NCBI GenBank assembly: GCA_050331455.1 | Contig: JBHJGV010000048.1 | Location: 1-64,000 of the forward strand | DNA: 64,000 nt | Reading direction: 5' to 3' | Source: CAYUYV01 sp050331455 | Lineage (GTDB): Bacteria > Pseudomonadota > Alphaproteobacteria > JAJFIK01 | Shown: positions 36,436 to 46,500 of the stretch, piece after piece | How the letters are laid out: the number at the start of each line of letters is the position of its first letter | How positions within the stretch are numbered: the stretch's first letter is position 1 | Notes under the pieces: model-generated | The model's input: only the letters and a program-made list of their open reading frames with translations | Told to the model about the DNA's origin: nothing | The model's database searches: none | Program-made: the position numbers and the translations under genes

Positions 36436-37253
36436 TGATCGTGACCGAACGCCATTCCGGCCCCGGGCCCTTGAGCCTCGCCGGATACATCGCCCATCTC
36501 ATGCGTCTGGCGGTGCGCACGTCCACCCGGGACCTTCGGGTCTTCCTGGTCATGAACAGTCTCATGCTGATCCAGAACTTCATTATGTTCATGGTCTGGT
36601 TCATTTTTTTCTCCCACTTCTCGTCCCTCAGGGGTTGGGAGCTGGGCGATCTCGCCACGCTTTACGGCATGGCCGCCTCGTCCTTCGGTCTCGCCTTCCT
36701 GATCGGCGGCGGAACCCTGGATGTCGGGCGCACCATCCTCAACGGGGAGCTGGACAGCCATCTGTGTACGCCGCGCCATCCCCTGCTGGCGCTCGTGTTC
36801 CGGGAGAGCCGGGAAGCGGGCCTCGGCGACGTGGCCACCGCCTTTGCCATGTGGTTTCTCGTTGCGGGCTATAGTGTGTCGGACCTGACCTGGCTGATCC
36901 CGATGATGATCTTCGGGGCCATGATCATGCAGGCAACCGCGATTACGGTACATGCGCTGCCCTTCTTCCTGCCCCTGGGCAGTGGCATGCCCGACCGGAT
37001 CATGGAGGCTTTCATTCTGGTATCGACCTATCCCCATAACGGCTTTTCGCCGGCGGCGAAGATCCTGACCCTGACGCTGTTCCCGGCAGGCTTCATCGCC
37101 TTCGTGCCCGTAGAGGCGATGCGCACGCAGAATTTAGGGCTTTTGCTGGCCATGGGCGGTGCCGCCTGTGGTTACCTCGCGCTCAGTGTCGCGATCTTCA
37201 ATCGCGGTCTGCGCCACTACACCTCCGGCAACCGCATGATCGAGATGCGCTAG
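36435..37253 (+). CDS. ABC-2 type exporter permease 2 (ABC2_membrane_6-like)
   Basis: 272 residues with six hydrophobic segments and the conserved G-x-L-D-S-H-L-C-T-P-R stretch after segment two that marks this permease type. The C-terminus reads N-R-G-L-R-H-Y-T-S-G-N-R, also usual. The start at 36435 shares its A with the TGA of permease 1. Together with permease 1 it should form the membrane heterodimer of the exporter. The gene is convergent with the cobalamin ATPase gene. Confidence 0.87.
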   Translation: MIVTERHSGPGPLSLAGYIAHLMRLAVRTSTRDLRVFLVMNSLMLIQNFIMFMVWFIFFSHFSSLRGWELGDLATLYGMAASSFGLAFLIGGGTLDVGRTILNGELDSHLCTPRHPLLALVFRESREAGLGDVATAFAMWFLVAGYSVSDLTWLIPMMIFGAMIMQATAITVHALPFFLPLGSGMPDRIMEAFILVSTYPHNGFSPAAKILTLTLFPAGFIAFVPVEAMRTQNLGLLLAMGGAACGYLALSVAIFNRGLRHYTSGNRMIEMR

Positions 37254-37293
37254 GCACGGGCAAGCAGGGGGCGGAGCAAAAGCCCGCCCCTCC

Positions 37294-38061
37294 TTACACG
37301 GACAGGCGCCCGCCCAGCCGCAGATCTGCGCCGTCGAGGCGGGCGTCGATGTGATAGACTTCGGCGAGACGCTCCGGGGTCAGCACATGGGCCGGCGGCC
37401 CGTCGGCCGCGACTTTGCCGCCATCCAGCAGCACCAGGTGATCGCAAAAGCGTGCCGCCAAGGACAGATCGTGGAGCACGACCGCCACGGCCCGGCCCGC
37501 GCGGGCGGCTCCGGACAGCACCTCCATGATGGCGAGCTGGTGATAAGGATCGAGGGAGGCGACCGGCTCGTCGGCCAGGATGATGCGGCCCGGCCCGGCC
37601 AGCACCCGGGCGAGCAGCACCCGGGCCCGTTCGCCCCCCGACAGGCTGGTGACCAGACGCGTCCGCAAGTCCTGCAGCCCGGTCAACGCAAGGGCCGTCT
37701 CGACGGCCTCCCGGTCTTCCGCTGACGGACGGCCCAGGGGACGGGCCATCACGGGCCGGCCGAGGGCGACCAGAGCCTCAACCGCCAGGGGCCAGTGGAT
37801 CGTCTGCCCCTGGGGCAGATAGCCGACCCGACCTTCAAGCCGGTGGGTGGGCCATGCGCTGATGTCTTCGTCATCGAGACGGATGAGCCCGGCCGAGAGG
37901 GGCACAAGGCGCAGCAGAGCGCGCAGCAGTGTGGATTTCCCCGCGCCATTGGGCCCGATCAGCCCCGTCATCACGCCAGGCGCCGCCACGAAGGACGCGT
38001 CCTGAAGGACCGGACGTCCGTCGAGGGCGACCGAGAGTCGTTCCGCTTCAAGACCATTCAT
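37294..38061 (-). CDS. btuD: Cobalamin-type ABC importer ATPase (BtuD-like)
   Basis: 255 residues. Walker A G-P-N-G-A-G-K-S-T is at 36-44, the signature is L-S-G-G-E-R-A-R-V-L-L-A-R, and Walker B is I-I-L-A-D-E-P. It belongs to the FecCD/BtuCD class of metal-chelate importers. Its start overlaps the permease stop by four bases. The cobalamin riboswitch at the head of this operon makes vitamin B12 the most likely substrate; from protein sequence alone, ferric siderophore or haem would be equally possible. Confidence 0.88.
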   Translation of the reverse strand: MNGLEAERLSVALDGRPVLQDASFVAAPGVMTGLIGPNGAGKSTLLRALLRLVPLSAGLIRLDDEDISAWPTHRLEGRVGYLPQGQTIHWPLAVEALVALGRPVMARPLGRPSAEDREAVETALALTGLQDLRTRLVTSLSGGERARVLLARVLAGPGRIILADEPVASLDPYHQLAIMEVLSGAARAGRAVAVVLHDLSLAARFCDHLVLLDGGKVAADGPPAHVLTPERLAEVYHIDARLDGADLRLGGRLSV

Positions 38062-39056
38062 CGCATGCTCCGCCGTGTCCGGATAACAAGGGCCAGGAAA
38101 ACAGGCGCACCCAGAATGGCCGTGAGCACGCCGAGCTTGAGTTCCTGGTCCGTGGGAATCAGGCGGATGAAGAGATCCGCCACGGTGATCAGGATCGCAC
38201 CGCCCAAGGCACTGGGGATCAACAGGCGCGCTGGATCAGCGCCCACAAAGGGGCGCAGCATATGGGGCACGATAAGCCCGACAAAGCCGATACTGCCTGT
38301 CACGGAGACGCCGGCTCCCACACTGAGGGACGTGCCCAGAATGACCAGGATCCGCGTGCGCACCAGATTGACGCCGATGGAGGCCGCGGTTTCCTCCCCC
38401 AGGGTCAGGGCCCTCAAGGGCCGGGCCGCGGCGAGCAGGCAGCCCAGCCCGAGAGCCACGAAGGGTCCGGCCAGCAGAACATCCGTGTGCGAGCGGTTTG
38501 CGAGAGAGCCGAGCAGCCAAAGCACCATTTCGGCCAGGGAAAACGGATTGGGCGACAGGTTCATGGCAAGGGATGTGAGCGCGCCCGCCAGGGAGGCGAT
38601 CCCCACCCCGACCAGGATCAGGGTCAACACGCTCGTGTCCCGGCGTGCCAGGGCATAAAGCAGCAGCGTTGACACCAGGGCCGCCAACATGGCGAAGCCG
38701 GGGATCGCATAGACCGTAATCGCCGCCGCTCCATAATAAATGGCCAGCACGGCCCCGAGTCCGGCGCTGGCGGATACGCCGATGACACCGGGATCGGCCA
38801 GCGGGTTGCGCAACAGGCCCTGAAGAGCCGCACCGGACATGCCGAGCGCGGCCCCGACAAGCATGCCCACGATCAGGCGGGGCGCCCGGATGTCCTGGAC
38901 GATCAGGGCCATCTTGTCCGTATCGGGATCGGACAGCAGGCCCTGCAGCACGGCGCCGGGACCAATGGGCGCGAACCCGGTCATAAGACCGGCAAAGGCC
39001 ATCAGGAGAAGGAGGAAAGCCAGCGAGAGGCTCAGAGCAAGGGATGTTCGGCTCAT
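38058..39056 (-). CDS. btuC: Cobalamin-type ABC importer permease (BtuC-like)
   Basis: 332 residues, about ten membrane helices, FecCD family. The family motifs G-A-A-L-G-M-S-G-A-A-L-Q-G, N-P-L-A-D-P-x-x-I-G-V-S-x-S-A-G and, near the C-terminus, G-F-V-G-L-I-V-P-H are all visible. It forms the membrane dimer of a type II importer. Start and stop each overlap the neighbouring genes by four bases (ATGA), typical of a tightly coupled operon. Confidence 0.92.
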   Translation of the reverse strand: MSRTSLALSLSLAFLLLLMAFAGLMTGFAPIGPGAVLQGLLSDPDTDKMALIVQDIRAPRLIVGMLVGAALGMSGAALQGLLRNPLADPGVIGVSASAGLGAVLAIYYGAAAITVYAIPGFAMLAALVSTLLLYALARRDTSVLTLILVGVGIASLAGALTSLAMNLSPNPFSLAEMVLWLLGSLANRSHTDVLLAGPFVALGLGCLLAAARPLRALTLGEETAASIGVNLVRTRILVILGTSLSVGAGVSVTGSIGFVGLIVPHMLRPFVGADPARLLIPSALGGAILITVADLFIRLIPTDQELKLGVLTAILGAPVFLALVIRTRRSMR

Positions 39057-39928
39057 GGGTCTGGCGCGCTCCTGTCTTGGGCCGCGGGGGACGGGCGTAG
39101 ACCGGACGCGAAGACATGAATGGTCTCAATGGCGTCGGTCGCGAACCAGGCGGAACAGGCAACCTGCCGCCCCGGGATGAGCACGGTAGGTGTTTCCTCC
39201 AGGATGCGCCTGAAGAAGGCGTGGCGCTCGAGAGACCAAAACGTGACGTGATTGCTGCTGAGGTCGAAAAACGCCCCCACGATCATGTCCGGCGGCTCGA
39301 GCACCATCTGCTCCAGGTCCACGGCGAGCCAGCCGTCGCGTCCCTGCTCGGCCACCATGTTCCGCACACCGGCCCGGGTCAGGATATCATCGACGAATGT
39401 GCCACCGCCGGAGGTGAAGCCGCCCGGCGTGAGATAGAGGGCCCTCGGACGATCCGTCCACCCGGCAATGGTCTGCCGCACGCGTTCCAGGCGCACGTCC
39501 ATCTGCGTCAACAAGGCGGTGGCCCGGCCCTCGGCACCCAGGGCAGTGCCCATGCGACGCAGATTGTCTGCCGCCACGGTCAACGAGGTGCCGAAGGCGA
39601 TCTGGGCCACGGGGATGCCCAACCGGTTAAGGTGCGCCCCGGCATTGGATCCGCCACCATATTGGCGCACCACGAGATCGGGCTCGGCGAGCAGGATCGC
39701 CTCGCTGTTGGGCCGGACTCGCGGCAAACCGTCTGCCTGCGCCGCAAGATAGGAATATTCCGATCCGGCCGCGGGAGAGACGCCGGCGATGCGATCCCGG
39801 CCCACCAGAGCCATCACATATTGATCGGCGCAATAATCGAGGGACACCACACGGGCGGGCCCTGCGGCGGCCCTGCTCATCCAGGACCCAGCGAACAGGA
39901 TCACCATAAACAGAATCATCCGGAGCAT
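39053..39928 (-). CDS. btuF: Cobalamin-type periplasmic binding protein (BtuF-like)
   Basis: 291 residues with an N-terminal signal peptide (cleavage near A-A-A-G). R-V-V-S-L-D-Y-C-A-D-Q is the start of the class III binding-protein fold, with P-D-L-V-V in the first lobe and a long helix joining the lobes. It should deliver corrinoid to BtuCD. The ATG at 39928 is preceded in frame by a TGA, so the start is well fixed. A perfect hairpin covers its ribosome site and start codon, and a cobalamin riboswitch lies 270 bases upstream. Confidence 0.88.
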   Translation of the reverse strand: MLRMILFMVILFAGSWMSRAAAGPARVVSLDYCADQYVMALVGRDRIAGVSPAAGSEYSYLAAQADGLPRVRPNSEAILLAEPDLVVRQYGGGSNAGAHLNRLGIPVAQIAFGTSLTVAADNLRRMGTALGAEGRATALLTQMDVRLERVRQTIAGWTDRPRALYLTPGGFTSGGGTFVDDILTRAGVRNMVAEQGRDGWLAVDLEQMVLEPPDMIVGAFFDLSSNHVTFWSLERHAFFRRILEETPTVLIPGRQVACSAWFATDAIETIHVFASGLRPSPAAQDRSAPDP

Positions 39929-39939
39929 CAGGATGCTCC
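39922..39939 (-). promoter_or_regulatory. Hairpin over the btuF start codon
   Basis: An 8-bp perfect inverted repeat with a two-base loop (39922-39929 with 39932-39939). On the transcript, GGAG of the likely Shine-Dalgarno site is in the 5' arm and the AUG is in the loop/3' arm. Folding would block initiation. It could be the expression platform or an extra control downstream of the riboswitch. Confidence 0.5.
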
Positions 39940-40197
39940 ATCGCCAAGAAACAAATCCGGTTCAGGACAATAGCGCGCGGATTGGAAACGGCCCGAAAGG
40001 AAACGGGTCATGGCGGACGGTCCCTGCTTGCCAGGGAGCCGGTGGACCGGGAGCGCTCGGGACGGCAGTGGCCTCACTGGAGACCCAACCGGGACAGCGC
40101 CCGGACCGGCGGCTCCGATTCGGGTTCACACTGTCGCCACGAGCGGTTCACGCTTTCCGCGCCCCATGGCACATCCCGGCCCGGGAACAGGACGACG

Positions 40198-40449
40198 CGA
40201 TGGCAGGTTTCCTGGCTTGCGGGTCACGGCACCGTGGTCGGCCTTCCCGGATGCGGCGCCGGTCCCGATCGGTCCGGACGGATCGCCTTCCAGTGGCGGG
40301 ACGGGGAAGGCGCTGCCCCCCGGTCCTTGATCACGGCACTCTCCGCCTACAGTTGCGGGCTCAGCGCCGGATTTGCCCCAATTCCGGGACATTGTCCACG
40401 GGATTGGGCCGCACCGGCTTCCCTTTTACCCATCCACACGGACGGCACC
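40198..40449 (-). ncRNA. Cobalamin (AdoCbl) riboswitch
   Basis: Read on the - strand this stretch shows the class I cobalamin riboswitch landmarks in order. GGTGCC is followed by GGGTAAAAGGGAA and G-GTG. Then come AAATCCGGCGCTGAGCCCGC with CAACTGTAG-CGG, GCCACTG, GGGAAGGC, and finally the B12 box AAGCCAGGAAACCTGCC. The length of about 252 nt is normal. The operon downstream (btuF-btuC-btuD) is the expected target; cobalamin binding should shut it off. A gap of about 270 nt before btuF holds the expression platform. Confidence 0.95.
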
Positions 40450-40525
40450 ATCTGATCCTGTTTTAGACGAAGCGCACCCATGCGACAATCATGAAGACGT
40501 CCTCCACTGTCACGAAGGAACCGCC

Positions 40526-41278
40526 ATGTCCGCCTCCCCCACCGCGCGCCGGATCAGGGCCGCCGTCACCCGTCTGATGGTCCTTGGCATGACGGCTGTC
40601 CTGTGCGCCGCGGTCGTCGCAAGCTGCGGCAACCGGGAGGCGGAAAAGGAAGGCGGCCTGCCCATGCTGGCTTTGGGGGATTCCATTTTCGCCTGGCACC
40701 GCAAGACCGGCCAGTCCATTCCGGACGTGGTCGCCGTGCGGCTGAACCGCCCGGTGTTCAATGCCTCCGTGGGCGGTGCGTTCCTGTCCCACCCCAATCT
40801 GGTGCTCCGCGCCAGCGACCAGGACATCCGCACCCAATATGCCGGTGGGACCTGGGACTGGATCCTGTTCGAAGGGGGGGCCAACGATCTGGCGGCCGAA
40901 TGCCGATGTGAGGATTGCGCGGCGGTCCTTGACGGCCTGATCGATGCCAAGGCCCGGGACGGGGACATTCCACGCTTTTTGTCTCGCCTGACGCAGATGG
41001 GCTCGAGGGTCATGATCGTGGGCTATTACCATCCGGGCCGGTCGGGTCGCAGCTTTTTCAAGGCGTGTACGGATGAACTTGCCGCCCTCAATGAGCGCCT
41101 TGCCCGGCTGGCCCAGCGGGACCGACGCCTGTTTTTCGTATCCGCCGCGGATATGGTTTCGCCGGACGACCCGGCGGATTACAGCGGCGATATGATTCAC
41201 CCGTCCGTGCGTGCCTCCCTGCGGGTCGGCCATCACGTGGCCCAGGCCATCAACGCCGCCGGGGGACGCGGCCGTTAA
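40526..41278 (+). CDS. SGNH/GDSL hydrolase lipoprotein
   Basis: 250 residues. A signal peptide ends in a lipobox (V-A-S-C at residues 31-34), so the protein is probably a membrane-anchored lipoprotein. The SGNH blocks are present: L-A-L-G-D-S-I at 48-54, G-G-A-N-D-L in the middle, and D-M-I-H-P-S near the C-terminus, giving the Ser-Asp-His triad. Esterase or acyl-hydrolase activity in the periplasm is likely; substrate unknown. The ATG at 40526 follows GAAGGAACC; the upstream in-frame extension crosses the riboswitch region. Its stop codon shares two bases with the stop of the convergent VanZ-like gene. Confidence 0.87.
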   Translation: MSASPTARRIRAAVTRLMVLGMTAVLCAAVVASCGNREAEKEGGLPMLALGDSIFAWHRKTGQSIPDVVAVRLNRPVFNASVGGAFLSHPNLVLRASDQDIRTQYAGGTWDWILFEGGANDLAAECRCEDCAAVLDGLIDAKARDGDIPRFLSRLTQMGSRVMIVGYYHPGRSGRSFFKACTDELAALNERLARLAQRDRRLFFVSAADMVSPDDPADYSGDMIHPSVRASLRVGHHVAQAINAAGGRGR

Positions 41279-41676
41279 ATCGTCCTTGTGCAGAAGACCC
41301 ATGACGCGAGGGACCGGGCCGCCCGGGCGAGACCGCCGCCGAGCAGAACACCGAGGCCATTGGCGATGAAATCGCCCCAATCGCCGACCCGGCCCATATG
41401 GGGCTGGATCAGCTCGATCAGACCACTGAGGAGCAGGATCCCCGCCGCCACGCCGAGGGCCCAGGGCCGTCGCCGAATCCCGATCAGGGAGGCAAAGGTC
41501 CACACGCCATACCCCAGAAGATGCAGCATCTTGTCCGAAGTCCCCAAAGCCATGCTGGGTTTCAGGGACAGATAGACGATGACGGCGCCGAGGGCGAAAA
41601 AACTCAGCCGCGAGAGGATCCGGATCAGGAGCATCAGGGATGCCGGACCGGCCGGGTTGCCAAGGGGATCAGCCAC
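41275..41676 (-). CDS. VanZ-like family membrane protein
   Basis: 133 residues with four predicted membrane helices. VanZ hallmarks are S-D-K-M-L-H-L-L-G-Y-G after helix one, E-L-I-Q-P-H-M-G-R and D-W-G-D-F-I-A-N-G-L-G near the end. VanZ relatives have varied or unknown roles; teicoplanin resistance is only one. The start is the GTG at 41676, which has a perfect AAGGAGGTCCT ribosome site and overlaps the stop of the upstream flavoprotein gene by eight bases. ATG codons at 41718 and 41634 lack such a site. Confidence 0.8.
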   Translation of the reverse strand: MADPLGNPAGPASLMLLIRILSRLSFFALGAVIVYLSLKPSMALGTSDKMLHLLGYGVWTFASLIGIRRRPWALGVAAGILLLSGLIELIQPHMGRVGDWGDFIANGLGVLLGGGLARAARSLASWVFCTRTI

Positions 41677-42904
41677 AGGACCTCCTTGACGCATAGGCTG
41701 CGGCGCAAAGGGCCGCATGGTGGGCGGTCGCGAAGGACGCCTGAAGCAGATAACCGCCCGTGGGCGCCTCCCAGTCCAGCATTTCCCCGGCGAGGAACAC
41801 GCCCGGCCGGGCCCTCAGCATCAGATCATCGTCGAGCGCGTCCCAGGCCACGCCGCCCGCTGTCGAAATGGCCCGCTCCAGTCCCGCCGTGCCCGTCACG
41901 CGGATCGGCACGGCCTTCAACAGGGCGGCCAGGGCAGTGGGGTCGCCGGGCAGGCCGGGACTGACCGTTTCGCGCAGCAACGGCCCGGCCAGGGGCACGA
42001 GCCCCGCCTTGCGCAGCCGATTGGACAGGGACTGCCGGGCCCCGCCCTTGGACAGACGGACAGTCAGGGCCTCCACCGGGCGATCCGGGGCAAGATCGAG
42101 GGAGAGCAGGTTCGGCCCGCCCCGTTCGAGCGCATCCCGCAGGTCCCGGGACAGGGTGTAGACCGCGCCGCCCTCAAGGCCCTGGGCGGTCACCGTGGCG
42201 TGTCCGCGTAAGGTTCGGCCCTGAAAAGACAGGCCTACGGTCTTGAGCGGCGTTCCGGCAAACCGCTCGGCAAAGGCCGGGCTCCAGGCCACCGTGAACC
42301 CGCAATTGGCCGGGCGCAGGGGCATGACGGTTACGCCCGCCTGCTGAAGGGCCCCGACCCAGCCGCCATCGGCGCCGAGGCGCGGCCAGCTCGCGCCGCC
42401 CAAGGCAAGCACCAGGGCGTCCGGCGCCTCAACCTCCACACCCTTGCCAGACATCGTGTCCTCGAAACGCAAAGCACCCGCCTCGGACCAGCCAAGCCAG
42501 CGTTTTCGGGCCTCAAGCCGGACGCCGCGCGCCTCCAGCCGGCGCAGCCACGCCCTCAACAAGGGTGAGGCTTTAAACCCGCTTGGAAAGACACGGCCAC
42601 TGGTGCCGGTGAAGGGCTCCTGCCCGAGGCCCCGGCACCAGTCCTGCAAATCGGACGGCGAAAACGCCTCAAGCAGCGGGCCGAGCCGCGCCGCTTCCGG
42701 GCCGTACCGGGTCTTGAACCGGTCGAGGGCTTCGCTGTGGGTAAGATTGAGCCCACCCCGGCCCGCCAGAAGAAATTTGCGCCCGGGCGTGGGCATGCGC
42801 TCAAAGACGGTGACGTCAAGCCCTTCCGCCGCGAGGCGCTCCGCCGCGAACAGGCCCGACGGACCCGCGCCGACCACCACGACCCTCTTTGTGCCCTGGA
42901 TCAA
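41669..42904 (-). CDS. NAD(P)/FAD-dependent oxidoreductase (HI0933/BaiN-like)
   Basis: 411 residues. The N-terminal Rossmann motif V-V-V-V-G-A-G-P-S-G-L-F-A-A-E is at about 8-22, followed by G-R-K-F-L-L-A-G-R-G-G-L-N-L-T, typical of the HI0933 family (the TIGR03862-type PP4765-like branch). The C-terminal stretch G-V-F-L-A-G-E-M-L-D-W-E-A-P-T-G-G-Y is also a family signature. The reaction is unknown. VanZ is translationally coupled downstream. An unrelated small gene starts divergently at 43095. Confidence 0.88.
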   Translation of the reverse strand: MIQGTKRVVVVGAGPSGLFAAERLAAEGLDVTVFERMPTPGRKFLLAGRGGLNLTHSEALDRFKTRYGPEAARLGPLLEAFSPSDLQDWCRGLGQEPFTGTSGRVFPSGFKASPLLRAWLRRLEARGVRLEARKRWLGWSEAGALRFEDTMSGKGVEVEAPDALVLALGGASWPRLGADGGWVGALQQAGVTVMPLRPANCGFTVAWSPAFAERFAGTPLKTVGLSFQGRTLRGHATVTAQGLEGGAVYTLSRDLRDALERGGPNLLSLDLAPDRPVEALTVRLSKGGARQSLSNRLRKAGLVPLAGPLLRETVSPGLPGDPTALAALLKAVPIRVTGTAGLERAISTAGGVAWDALDDDLMLRARPGVFLAGEMLDWEAPTGGYLLQASFATAHHAALCAAAYASRRSCG

Positions 42905-43094
42905 GGCGCGGTCACTCCCTGTGCTTTACGACTTTTGGATGCAGGCGCTGGCGGTCCCTGCTCACGCCCCCATTTCGCCTTGGGGCTGCTTCACCCTAAG
43001 GCCTGTAGACAGAAAAGCGGCGCCGTCGCCCCGGGTCCAGCCGGCTCCCAAGCCCGCCCGGAGCACCACCCCCGCGCAGCAAGGAACCGGTCCC

Positions 43095-43469
43095 ATGCCC
43101 CGTTACCGTGTTCTCTTTTCCAGGCCGAACCAAGCCTTTGTCGACATGATCATCGAGGCCGATAACGAGGAAGAGGCCCGTCGCCTCGCCTACGAACAAT
43201 CCTGGCATGACGAAACGGCCACGCCGGACGCCACATTGCCCGTCAGCATCGCGCTTTACGAACAGCCCAGCGCGCCGGAGCCCCTGATCGGCCCCGCCGC
43301 CCTGGCGGCCGGGGCCACCGCGCCCCGGACCTGGGACACAGCGGAAGGCCAGACGGAAGAGGCCCGAGCGGGGAGCGCGGCACCCGACGCCGACGCCCAA
43401 ACCGAAGACGATGCGGACGACAAGGTCGTTTCCTTTGAGGCCTTCCGCAAGCGCCGGATGGCGCGCTGA
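43095..43469 (+). CDS. Small hypothetical protein
   Basis: 124 residues. The first 50 form a plausible small alpha/beta domain (P-R-Y-R-V-L-F-S-R-P-N-Q, then I-I-E-A-D-N-E-E-E-A-R-R-L-A-Y), a pattern common in small modulator or DpnD-like domains. The rest is Ala/Glu/Asp-rich and probably disordered, ending K-V-V-S-F-E-A-F-R-K-R-R. The ATG at 43095 has an AAGGAACC site; the long frame before it belongs to the antisense of the flavoprotein. It is convergent with the 1494-residue gene. Confidence 0.65.
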   Translation: MPRYRVLFSRPNQAFVDMIIEADNEEEARRLAYEQSWHDETATPDATLPVSIALYEQPSAPEPLIGPAALAAGATAPRTWDTAEGQTEEARAGSAAPDADAQTEDDADDKVVSFEAFRKRRMAR

Positions 43470-43515
43470 CCGGACCCGCCCGGCCAGGCCTTGTGGTTGC
43501 CGCGACGGCGACGGA

Positions 43516-46500
43516 TCAATCGGTAAAAACGGACAGGCCCAGGCGCGTCTGCATGTCCCGGGTCATAGTGCCGGTCGCGATGGTGAGCTTCTTGTTCTGG
43601 AGGCGGGTCAGTTCGAATTTCGTGGCCGCGTCGAAACTGCCGCTGTCCCGCACGCCCATCGCGCGCTGAAGCCGGCGCACCGCATCCCCCCGCGAGCCGT
43701 GGCGCAGGCATTGGAGCGGCTTCATGTTGCCGCCGGACTCGAGCGCCATGGCGGTCGCCGCCGCCTCCATGCCCGTAACCAGCACGAGGTCGTAGCGCAT
43801 GCCGTTCTTGTCCGGCCCGATGCCGGCTTTGGCTTGGAATTCCGCCCACTGATGGGTTGCATCTCCATCCGGTGCATTCTGGTAACCCCGAATGGTCAGA
43901 CAGCCCTGGGATGCAAAACTGTTGAGGCCGAAGGCCGGATGCAGATTGTCCTTGGGCACGCACGGGTCCCACCGGTCCATGGTGCCGTAGCTGACATCGT
44001 TCTCGGTCCTGAGGACCGTGACCTCGGAGGCCGTATCGGGGGTCGGACCGGTCCCCAGCCGCAAAGCGCCCTGCACGATCCGGCTCCTGCCGGCATGGGT
44101 GCCCACGCACATCTGATAACAGCCCGCTGGCAAGAGATTGGCCATGACCCGATCGGCCTGGAAATTCCGGAACCGGTAATAGCCGAGGACCGCGCCGGCA
44201 TTGGGCACAGTGGACCCGCGATAGGCCGACAACCGCTTGGTGCCCGTGTCGTAAATGCCGATCAGACAACGGAAGGTCTGGTGGTTCGGGCGCACCACCT
44301 TGATGGGCAGGCTCGACTGGTCCTCGCGGCTGAAGCTGCCGTCGGCGAGGACCGCTCCGCGCAGGGCAAACAGGATCTTGCCATGGGGGGCGAAATGGGG
44401 CTCGAAGGCATTGTTGCGTCCGATCACCTCCAGCACCTCCGCCGTCAGGTCGAAGGTCTCGTCCACGGCACGGGGCAAATGGGCCGTATCGGGATGGTTC
44501 TGATGGTCGAGGACCCAGTCCGCGTCGTCCCATTCATAGTCACGGGGTGCGCCGGGCCCGCTGACCACCCGCGGGTTTTCTTCAAGGCGCGTGGTCTCCG
44601 GACCTTCCGCCTCCCGCCGGTCGGCCGTCATTGTATCGAGCGCCTTGTAAAGGGACATGGGATCGCTCGCGGCCGGGCTCTCCAAGACCGCACCGGCACG
44701 GCCGGCGCCCGGGCCTGCACGACGCGAGCGGGCGTCGTGATCATGGCGGGTGGCGAGCCGTTCCAGGATCCGTGAGGCCTGGGCATTGTTTTCGCCCTTC
44801 AGGCGTTCCAGATCCTCGAAAATCGCACTGATCCGCACGCCGCGATTGGCCAGATACTGTCCGGGATGGTCCGGGTCGGGAACGGAGCGATGGTGCAAGG
44901 CGACGACCTGCCACTGGTCGTTCAGGACCGGCGCGCCGGAGGAGCCCTGCTCCGTATCCGTTGTATAATAAATGAAGGCGCCGCGCACGCCGATCACGAA
45001 GCTTTGGCGCAGGGCGATCTTCTTATAGTCTCCCATGGGATGCTGGATCATGCTCAGGCGCTCATGCTTGAGAGCCTTGCCGGATGGCCGGATCAGGGGG
45101 ATCCATCCATAGTCGCTCAGCGGCATGCCTTCCCGGCTGACGGATGCCACGCTCAGGATCGTGTAATCGAACCGCTCCGAGGTCAGAAAGATCTCTCCCG
45201 TCAAGGAAAAGCTGCGCGTCGGCCGCGGCAGGCCGAACTCGTCGAGATCGTAGTCGAAGACCGCATGGCTTCGGGCGACCATGGCCGGATCGCTGAGGAC
45301 ATGATTGTTGGTCAACAAAAGACCCGGCGCGACAAGGAATCCCGAGCTGTAGCCCAGGACCGTTCCGTCCGGGCCAACCGCATTGATCTTGGCCACGGAC
45401 GTCCCCGTCCGGTGGCCCTTTTCCAGGAAGGAAAACGGATACAGGTCGGATTCGCCCATGATCCGCTCAAGGAAATGACTGTCGCCGAACGGCGCCAGTT
45501 CCATGCGGGCCTGGACCCGTTCTTCCGTGTCTGGCTCGTCGAGTTCGGCGAGGACCTCCTCGAACTCCTGTATGATCGCCCGGGTGCCGCCCTGGACCAC
45601 GTTCACATGATCCCGCAGGGCCCGGAGCGAAAGGTCCCGAGCCGCCTGGACCCGATTGCGAATGGCAAGGTGGGACGGCATGGACCGCCCTGGGCCGGTC
45701 GACAGGCCATCCGCCGACGGGTTGCCGGGTGCCTTGAGCCGTTTGTCCGCGGCCCGGCCGGAAGATGCGGCCCCCGCAGCCAACCCGGGGTAACGGTCTG
45801 AGTCGAAATCGGATGGATTGGACATGGCACGATCCACAGGTTGATAGGTCTTGTCGCTGTCGGAGGGATCGACCGTCCCTGCCCCGCCCGCGCTTGGCCG
45901 CATGGGCGCCGCGGTAACCGGGTCCGACGGGTGGTCCACAGTGTCTTCGGACGCCGGCTCTACCGGCGCGTCTTCCACCACAGCAACAGGTTCGGGCACC
46001 ACAGCGACAGGTTCGGGCTCGTTGTCGCGCAAGGACACCGCATCGGACCGGACATCGCCAGCGTCCTCATCCAGCGGCCCGTCCTCGTTCACCGGTTCAA
46101 AGGACCCCTCCAGAACATCATGGGACACATCACCGTCTTCATCGGAATAGGCCTCAATATCCGGATCCTCCGGCCCCTGCGCAGGGGTCAGGGGCGGTGG
46201 TGTGAAGGCCTCCGGAAAGGGAACGGACCGGACCATGGGATCCTCCCGTTCTTCCCCGTCTTCCTCGGGCGATGTGGAAGCGTCCTCCAGCTCCGGCCAA
46301 TCGTCGGAGGTGCTGGACGGGGCGTCGGCGCCCTCTCCTCCCCAGTCCGCCTCCGGATCAAAGTCCTCACTCTCGTCCAACGAACGGCCCTCATCTTGCG
46401 GATGATGACCGCTTTGAGAAAAAGCGTCGTCTTCCTGAGCGGCGTCATGGGTGTCGGGCCCAGCCCAGGACGCCATATCCTCCTGGCGCCGCCCCCTGTC

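Noticed and set aside
37262..37295. Terminator between the exporter and btuD
   Set aside because: A GGGCGG/CCGCCC hairpin exists but no T-run on either strand, so it is not called.
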